DNA from: Phoronis australis
Lineage: Eukaryota; Phoronida; Phoronidae
Assembly (NCBI GenBank): GCA_002633005.1
Contig: NMRA01000599.1
Location: 27,954-91,953 of the forward strand
Length of the DNA stretch: 64,000 bases
Direction of reading: 5' to 3'
The position numbers were made by a program, and so were the translations under genes. Below, piece by piece: positions 62,201 through 64,000 of this stretch. The notes under the pieces are model-generated. The model was given only the letters and a program-made list of their open reading frames with translations. It ran no database searches and was not told the origin of the DNA. How positions within the stretch are numbered: position 1 is the stretch's first letter; the number at the start of each line of letters is the position of its first letter.

Positions 62201-63484
62201 TAAAATTGCCACTAGGGGCCACACTGGTAATCAGATCTGTCTGAAATTCGTCATCTGTCTTCAGCTTCATAGGAAAAAAAACATCAGCCAAATCTCATCA
62301 AGATTTTGTGACGGGGATTGAGGAGATATAGCTGTGGATGCCCGGACGCCCAAACGTAGGTGACTGCAATATGCGCCCACATATGAATATGTGAGCGCAT
62401 AAAAATGAATGGCAACCTTCTGTTTGGCAAAACCTGGATTGGGAAACTGAACCAGTTAATATTTTTGATCGTTTCGCTGTTGCTGTTAAAGTTTATACCT
62501 GTGTCAACTGAGTACATAACAATATAGAAGAAATAGAAGCATTCACAAAATAGTCAGTTGTCAAATGGAATATGACAAAATATCAACTTTGGCCATTTTA
62601 GTCCAAAAGTAGCGAAACTTGACAGTACAACGCGAAGCTGTGTCCCTTAAAGTTGGCTGGCATACCGTCCATCCAGTCACTGAAAGCTAACTATCACTCA
62701 CCACAGTACACTGAAAAGGCCATCGAAACATGTCAGGGTAGCAGCGGAACCTTGCGAGCGATATAAACTCTTGCATTCTGAAAATAAAAACGCATCACAA
62801 GAGATTAATATACAGGTAAGGCAAAGCCACTTAAGTCCATGTTCCCAAGTTACAGTGGCGCCACCTTCAGCTGTTCCATCCACAATGTTGAAGACGGATG
62901 TCTTATCATGTCTTTGATTGGTCACTGTACTCCTCCAACAAAAATTCAAACAAGGTGCAAATTGAATGTCATGTTGTCGAGTAACTATTACACGTTATTT
63001 ACACTTACTGGGCATGTCACTGTTATTTTTACTGCTAAATAAAAGAGTACCACAGTACTTTGGAACACAATTTCACTTATTTAACATAAAATCAAAAAAA
63101 TGGGCTTTTCAAACACGAGTCAAGATTTACAAAAAATGGTGCAGCTTCATGTTTTCATAACGTAGGGAGAACACCGGCGAAAGTAAATATTCCCGAGGTC
63201 TCATCTACTGCCAGCTAAGCATCAAATAAGGACACAAAATGAACGCAAAAGGTCAACAACTCAAAATTAAGGCTCTGAAAATGCTACAAACATTTCTACT
63301 CACAAGTGCAACAGACTGCTGCTCCCATAATTTACAAAGTTTTGCCTCACAGGTCCTTTATCTTACCTTTTAACTTGCCAGGTAAGACTCGAATAGGATA
63401 CACTTCTTCAACAGTGAACTGATTGACACCAGACTTATTTAAGAGGTCGTCCTTCGACAACGGCAGCACGAAGTCGAAACTCAT
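35048..63484 (-). CDS. NCAPD2: Condensin complex subunit 1 (CAP-D2), 29 visible exons
   Basis: Exons in transcript order: 63484-63367, 62777-62702, 61418-61360, 60315-60143, 57549-57401, 56915-56794, 56178-56055, 55781-55634, 55106-54984, 54323-54249, 53753-53619, 53273-53183, 52740-52611, 51563-51361, 50992-50859, 50397-50144, 49031-48947, 48476-48340, 47707-47575, 47191-47107, 46700-46545, 45964-45841, 44312-44157, 43623-43446, 42832-42657, 42131-41948, 41297-41153, 35762-35568, 35205-35048. All phases agree. The product is 1,341 visible residues (human about 1,400). It is the HEAT-repeat subunit of condensin I, which with SMC2/SMC4, CAP-H and CAP-G compacts mitotic chromosomes. The N-terminal part matches human NCAPD2 exon by exon; the conserved Cnd1 block is in exons 23-25; the basic C-tail has several SP/TP sites. 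A segment between exons 21 and 22 is missing at an N gap. NCAPD3 (condensin II) fits much less well. Confidence 0.95.
35568..35762 (-). CDS. NCAPD2: NCAPD2 exon 28
   Basis: Acceptor TCCGCTTCAG, donor ACAG|GTAAGA. A basic/acidic disordered tail, GKRKGRGRQAIDSDSEDEAG and KPKLSFSSDEDSELELFD (human KKPKVVFSSDESSEEDLS). Confidence 0.93.
35763..35960 (-). repeat. Degenerate tandem copies of the exon 28 acceptor region
   Basis: The sequence around the exon 28 acceptor (TAATTATCCGCTTCAG, then GTAAGAGAAAGGG) recurs at about 84-base steps. The copy at 35929 keeps AATTATCAACTTTCAG, then GTAAGAGAAATGGG; the middle copy near 35848 has lost its AG. Confidence 0.7.
37375..37404. other. Strong short hairpin
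   Basis: CCCCTGC-C-ACGC / GCGT-GAA-GCAGGGG around ATTA: a stem of 11-12 pairs with a small bulge. Probably the end of an interspersed repeat; function unknown. Confidence 0.5.
37910..38175 (+). pseudogene. Degenerate THAP zinc-finger copy
   Basis: From ATG at 37910 the frame reads MSDRCVVGGCGNTPRAGVSL, then HKFP, and further on RSKH and DCCEP: the spacing and motifs of a THAP domain (C2CH zinc finger common in P-element-type transposases and their host derivatives). It is broken by in-frame TGA at 37988, 38006 and 38117 and TAG near 38168, and the third zinc-ligand Cys position reads Arg (CGT). No intact downstream domain is seen. It lies in the 5.4-kb intron of NCAPD2, antisense to it. Confidence 0.7.
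40569..40670. repeat. 51-bp tandem duplication in NCAPD2 intron
   Basis: Two units of 51 bases from 40569 and 40620, each beginning ATCAATGGCTGGTGATATC, diverged at a few sites. Confidence 0.85.
40789..41018. repeat. Dispersed MITE-like repeat, copy a
   Basis: It shares GTGTCTAGT, ACTTGATGACCTCC, AGCxTTAATGCT and ATCAAGTGC, in the same order, with 49714-49970. The inner ACTTGATGA / TCATCAAGT pair makes a hairpin. Confidence 0.6.
41153..41297 (-). CDS. NCAPD2: NCAPD2 exon 27
   Basis: Acceptor GTGCCTCTGTAG, donor CCTG|GTAAGG. It encodes VLVEELEKRIEDCHLKGVDD (human IIDEFEQKLRACHTRGLDG), then a basic tail with TPGKTP, possible CDK sites. Confidence 0.92.
41948..42131 (-). CDS. NCAPD2: NCAPD2 exon 26
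   Basis: Acceptor CTCACCCTGTAG, donor GCTAAG|GTCAGT. It encodes RQWRDLAFCLSLLSYSEKSI and ENFACFSDKLGEESV (human RQQRDLAYCVSQLPLTERGL, DNFDCFGDKLSDESI). Confidence 0.97.
42657..42832 (-). CDS. NCAPD2: NCAPD2 exon 25 (Cnd1 core, part 3)
   Basis: Acceptor GCGGTCTCCTAG, donor ACAAG|GTACTG. It encodes GNAIYNIMPDIISRLSDPDV and CESLVEKLCLRFR (human GNAIYNLLPDIISRLSDPEL, TESLVEKLCQRFR). Confidence 0.98.
43165..43339. repeat. 88-bp tandem duplication in NCAPD2 intron
   Basis: Two units of about 88 bases, starting GTCAAGTCACCTAA at 43165 and 43253, diverged by scattered changes. Confidence 0.85.
43446..43623 (-). CDS. NCAPD2: NCAPD2 exon 24 (Cnd1 core, part 2)
   Basis: Acceptor GCATCCCGCAG, donor AGAAAG|GTGAGT. 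It encodes VRKNTMMVLTHLILNDMVKV and ISGLAKLFFNELSRK (human VRKTAGLVMTHLILKDMVKV). Confidence 0.98.
44157..44312 (-). CDS. NCAPD2: NCAPD2 exon 23 (Cnd1 core, part 1)
   Basis: Acceptor GTGTTGTTGCAG, donor CCAG|GTAAAA. It encodes LQLLFTLLEKSPNPVIRANT and FRFPNLIEPWTPHLYAR (human LRLLFTMLEKSPLPIVRSNL, IRFPNLVDPWTPHLYAR), one of the most conserved parts of CAP-D2. Confidence 0.98.
45295..45810. mobile_element. CAGGG-ended non-autonomous DNA transposon
   Basis: 516 bp with exact inverted ends CAGGGCTTGGAAT / ATTCCAAGCCCTG and a direct repeat ATTCAC on both sides (45289-45294, 45811-45816). Subterminal GCGGAAA motifs recur inside. CAGGG-type ends suggest hAT, but hAT normally makes 8-base duplications; only 6 are visible here. 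Confidence 0.75.
45841..45964 (-). CDS. NCAPD2: NCAPD2 exon 22
   Basis: Acceptor TTTGTTGATGCAG, donor GTCAG|GTGAGT. It encodes LLAMLRPILVSVCNNQVKYP and LRTAATLALAKFMMV (human FVPLLLKVCNNPGLYS, LSAAASLALGKFCMI). Confidence 0.95.
46248..46490. other. Assembly gap (243 N) likely hiding NCAPD2 coding sequence
   Basis: It lies between exons 21 and 22. Human NCAPD2 has about 100 residues (the LLSLAGDVALQQLVHLE to ELIRGICEMELL region) that are absent here. Flanking exon phases match directly, so any missing exons must total a multiple of three. The true gap size is unknown. Confidence 0.9.
46545..46700 (-). CDS. NCAPD2: NCAPD2 exon 21
   Basis: Acceptor ATTTGCTTCGCAG, donor AGAG|GTAACT. It encodes RNWIPFAEQAVNAIYRLAEH and ICAEIIKKLV (human DPLWIPFKEVAVTLIYQLAEG, VICAQIL). 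The next human segment is not found before the N gap. Confidence 0.95.
47107..47191 (-). CDS. NCAPD2: NCAPD2 exon 20
   Basis: Acceptor TTGGTTTTCAG, donor GCAAG|GTGAGC. It encodes EEPFKFAQDHEVFERLAEIL (human PPFRLPQEHRLFERLRET). Confidence 0.93.
47575..47707 (-). CDS. NCAPD2: NCAPD2 exon 19
   Basis: Acceptor GTCTCTGTGCAG, donor AACCAG|GTGGGT. It encodes EVQIVRSNVDVLVKEGLG and DFGLAKDTCLALLKLA (human PEIVGSNLDTLVSIGL, DYRLAQQVCHAIANI). Confidence 0.95.
48340..48476 (-). CDS. NCAPD2: NCAPD2 exon 18
   Basis: Acceptor AATGCTTTTCAG, donor CTGG|GTGGGT. It encodes ICEFVRSEDIKSSVIQMLWE and GALVLLGMAA (human LCEFVQKDELKPAVTQLLWE, SVMLLGMMA). Confidence 0.95.
48947..49031 (-). CDS. NCAPD2: NCAPD2 exon 17
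   Basis: Acceptor TTTCTTTTGCAG, donor CAATTG|GTAGGT. It encodes AKSLAIVKNLTALTYGATMG and DVTSLEQL (human AKAQALIQNLSLLLVDASVG). Confidence 0.94.
49714..49970. repeat. Dispersed MITE-like repeat, copy b
   Basis: About 257 bp with ends CTAATCTTTTT and AAAAAGATTAG, an inverted repeat of about 11 bases. Internal blocks match copy a at 40789-41018. Confidence 0.6.
50144..50397 (-). CDS. NCAPD2: NCAPD2 exon 16
   Basis: Acceptor CATCCCCTGCAG, donor CCAGAG|GTAGGT. It encodes ILEAIEFFVTGFEFGV, RRMLALIWSKEPTIKEAVV and YKRLYLSPSGG (human VQEVIEFFVMVFQFGV, RRMLPLIWSKEPGVREAVL). A 33-bp array abuts the acceptor. Confidence 0.97.
50407..50538. repeat. 33-bp x 4 array abutting exon 16 acceptor
   Basis: Four units starting at 50407, 50440, 50473 and 50506, nearly identical (two substitutions seen), each beginning ATGGTTGACATGGTGATGG. 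The array starts about 9 bases upstream (in transcript sense) of the exon 16 acceptor AG, so it supplies the whole branch-point region. Confidence 0.95.
50859..50992 (-). CDS. NCAPD2: NCAPD2 exon 15
   Basis: Acceptor TCAATGTTCAG, donor CTGAAG|GTGAGT. An acidic linker, then NEVSKQQVLVQYLK (human NDELVKQEMLVQYLQ). Confidence 0.93.
51361..51563 (-). CDS. NCAPD2: NCAPD2 exon 14
   Basis: Acceptor CTCCGTCTTCAG, donor ATGG|GTACGT. It encodes VAVKILTLISEGQLKPAVKM, then an acidic QEEGSTSGEDEQTPQ linker and LNGIRSLFM (human ETRLLNILGLIF). Confidence 0.92.
52611..52740 (-). CDS. NCAPD2: NCAPD2 exon 13 (acidic linker)
   Basis: Acceptor CTTGTGTTTCAG, donor GAGAG|GTGAGG. It encodes SGRSSVEDEWAAIEDQLKAA, then an acidic stretch. 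Human has DPEEEWEAMLPELK at this place. Confidence 0.88.
53183..53273 (-). CDS. NCAPD2: NCAPD2 exon 12 (3' edge uncertain, possible GC donor)
   Basis: Acceptor GTCTCCACAG. It encodes LPLEELKVHYEKEKGKLQEL and DKELNFSD. No good GT donor fits the phase of exon 13. The options are a GC donor (GATG|GCATGT, edge 53183), a weak GT donor (edge 53177), or a shifted exon 13 acceptor. Confidence 0.75.
53327..53415. repeat. (TG)n-rich microsatellite
   Basis: Imperfect TG repeat with GCGTT and CATGAG interruptions, in the intron after exon 11. A second, shorter one is at 63628-63657. Confidence 0.9.
53619..53753 (-). CDS. NCAPD2: NCAPD2 exon 11
   Basis: Acceptor CCATTTACAG, donor GCAAAG|GTGAGA. It encodes ALPLPRQQHLLDLVIGRL and VRKYAIQLLTALLRSNPFAA (human VCKNAIQLLASFLANNPFS). 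Confidence 0.96.
54249..54323 (-). CDS. NCAPD2: NCAPD2 exon 10
   Basis: 75 bases, phase 0 at both ends; acceptor TATGTTTCAG, donor AAAAG|GTAAGC. It encodes DHVHDVNAFVRSKVLQIW (human GHDVNSFVRSRVLQLF). Confidence 0.95.
54984..55106 (-). CDS. NCAPD2: NCAPD2 exon 9
   Basis: Acceptor ATCATACAG, donor CTGGAG|GTATAG. It encodes YPMRNCVLSVMGEIVVRVLS and TDRDQFLDKLE (human YMMRNAVLAAMAEMVLQVLS, DTRDQFLDTLQ). Confidence 0.96.
55634..55781 (-). CDS. NCAPD2: NCAPD2 exon 8
   Basis: Acceptor ACATTTCAG, donor GGGGAG|GTGAGA. It encodes DLARDSSGTRAFSLFLMELA and ERIPAIMLPNISVLVGLLDG (human ELSRDPSGTKGFAAFLTELAERVPAILM). Confidence 0.96.
56055..56178 (-). CDS. NCAPD2: NCAPD2 exon 7
   Basis: Acceptor CAATGTACAG, donor TGAG|GTTAGT. 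It encodes SLKIIQLLQHFEHLASPL and YGVKSIVSEIMR, nearly identical to human (KIIQMLQHFEHLAPVL, YGMKSIVGEIVR). Confidence 0.96.
56794..56915 (-). CDS. NCAPD2: NCAPD2 exon 6
   Basis: Acceptor TTTGTTCCAG, donor TTAG|GTAAAG. It encodes LVTCTCYKLLEDP and VIFHLLGTMVKRYNHAL (human AITHLLGVALTRYNHML). Confidence 0.95.
57401..57549 (-). CDS. NCAPD2: NCAPD2 exon 5
   Basis: Acceptor GTACTGCTAG, donor TCAA|GTAGGA. It encodes a basic GRGKSKKKD linker, then IDWEYERERGVQALLQLV and AEEEFVK, equivalent to human FDWEEERQPILQLLTQLL. Confidence 0.94.
58521..59134. other. Assembly gap (614 N) inside repeat
   Basis: It falls inside the palindrome-ended repeat in the intron between exons 4 and 5. The flanking exons are continuous against human NCAPD2, so no coding loss is expected. 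Confidence 0.9.
59237..59250 (+). promoter_or_regulatory. CTCF-like motif within repeat
   Basis: CCACTAGGGGGCAC fits the 14-base CTCF core CCASYAGRKGGCRS at every position. It belongs to the repeat family; binding is not shown. Confidence 0.35.
59636..59709. repeat. 37-bp tandem duplication
   Basis: Two units (59636-59672, 59673-59709) beginning GTAAACATACATATTATT, differing at two or three bases. Confidence 0.9.
60143..60315 (-). CDS. NCAPD2: NCAPD2 exon 4
   Basis: Acceptor TTGATTTCAG, donor GGAAAG|GTAAAT. It encodes NYLPSVLDET and LNVVKMNTYLLCQFMESFEA, matching human LNALKMNCYALIRLLESFET. Confidence 0.94.
61250..61378. repeat. 35-bp x 3.7 array copying the exon 3 splice donor
   Basis: Units start at 61250, 61285, 61320 and 61355, each beginning CATACCTT. 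On the - strand each carries GACATTGTAGTG-AA-GGTATG, the last coding bases and donor of exon 3; the 61355 copy is the true exon end. Confidence 0.93.
61360..61418 (-). CDS. NCAPD2: NCAPD2 exon 3
   Basis: 59 bases; acceptor AAAATTGTAG, donor AAAG|GTATGT. It encodes HFNNIESEMKEEAWDIVVK (human HHFRSIDPGLKEDTLQFLIK). Its 3' end and donor are copied in the downstream 35-bp tandem array. Confidence 0.88.
62085..62400. mobile_element. Second copy of the palindrome-ended repeat
   Basis: It matches 59150-59442 in order (TTTCATGAAAATCCGTT, TTTGAAGATACA, AAATTGCCACTAGGGG, GGACGCC) and ends in the same 30-base palindrome (62371-62400, one mismatch). The left edge is uncertain. Confidence 0.7.
62702..62777 (-). 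CDS. NCAPD2: NCAPD2 exon 2
   Basis: Acceptor TTTATTTTCAG, donor TGTG|GTGAGT. It encodes KSLYRSQGSAATLTCFDGLF, aligning with human AFRAQGPLAMLQHFDTIY. Confidence 0.9.
63367..63484 (-). CDS. NCAPD2: NCAPD2 exon 1 with start codon
   Basis: ATG at 63484-63482, then MSFDFVLPLSKDDLLNKSG, matching the human start (FHLPLSPEELLKSGG). Donor AAAG|GTAAGA. A splice acceptor (TTTTTGTTACAG) lies one base before the ATG, so upstream leader sequence is spliced on. Confidence 0.93.
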
Positions 63485-64000
63485 ACTGTAACAAAAACAG
63501 TAATGAGGATTATAAAATTAAACTTAATAAAATGTGCTATTAGTGTTGTCTACAACCTGTTTTATGAGTATGCTGCTGTGACCTGCTTGCCAGCACTTGT
63601 GACATGTTTGAATGACCCGTCAACATTTGTGTGTGTGTGTTTGTGCGTGCGTGTGTGGGCAACACAGCTCGGTACTGCTTGTAAATAAAAATTTATGGCC
63701 ATCAGTTCTTATAGGTACAACGTATATGAATAAATGTTGCTTTTGGGCACTGTTGTGCATTACTACTTAAGTACATTGGGTAACAAATTGGATAAATATG
63801 CAATTAAATAGTGCAACTGTCAGCACTTTTACATAACAGAGAATGTCAGCCGCCTTGTGCATTCTAATGACAGTTTGGGTTTCCAGTTTTGCAGAACACC
63901 GAATGGTTCCAACTTGAGTTTCTCATGCACGCGGACAAGTATTACATGCTTACTAGTCACCTTGATCTCGAAATATTTTTACACATAGTGTACCTAATTA
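63485..64000. other. Upstream of NCAPD2 start (leader intron or outron)
   Basis: The pyrimidine-rich TGTTTTTGTTACAG one base before the ATG indicates intron or outron sequence. A short (GT)n tract is at 63628-63657. No promoter motif or first exon is recognised. Confidence 0.55.

Overview
This is animal nuclear genomic DNA. It has GT-AG introns, exons of 60-250 bases spread over kilobases, AT-rich introns full of small non-autonomous transposons and tandem repeats, two assembly gaps and one single-N join. I found no bacterial, viral or organellar genes, and no tRNA or rRNA. The gene content and the heterozygosity-like duplication suggest a bilaterian invertebrate, probably marine, but I cannot name the species.

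Two conserved genes fill the window tail to tail. The left half (about 1291-34690, + strand) is the 3' part of a SPEN (split ends / SHARP / MINT) orthologue. Seventeen coding exons chain in one open frame of 4,170 residues. They encode RRM2-RRM4, a 24-base microexon, an RGG box, one giant 8.4-kb exon for the disordered middle, two polyglutamine tracts and the C-terminal SPOC domain. RRM1 and the start codon lie upstream of the window. The 3' UTR ends with three Pumilio-type elements just before an AATAAA signal.

The right half (about 35048-63484, - strand) is a condensin I subunit gene, NCAPD2 (CAP-D2 / CND1). I resolved 29 coding exons from start codon to stop, 1,341 visible residues. About 60-110 residues are missing against the human protein, between exons 21 and 22, where there is a 243-N gap. 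The stop codons of the two genes are only about 1.5 kb apart, and the SPEN poly(A) signal is less than 400 bp from the NCAPD2 stop.

The introns hold most of the unusual material. In SPEN this is a 1.3-kb duplication joined by a single N, carrying a TTAA-flanked foldback MITE in each copy, and a separate hairpin element. In NCAPD2 it is a degenerate THAP-domain copy, a decayed triplication around the exon 28 splice acceptor, a CAGGG-ended element, a 35-bp array that copies the exon 3 splice donor, a 33-bp array abutting the exon 16 acceptor, and repeats that end in a palindrome and carry CTCF-like motifs.

The two products are not known to act in one pathway. SPEN is a nuclear RNA-binding corepressor scaffold; NCAPD2 is a HEAT-repeat subunit that compacts mitotic chromosomes. 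I see no clear new gene system. The best leads are repeat-driven changes at splice sites, the microexon, the Pumilio cluster and the likely missing condensin exon.
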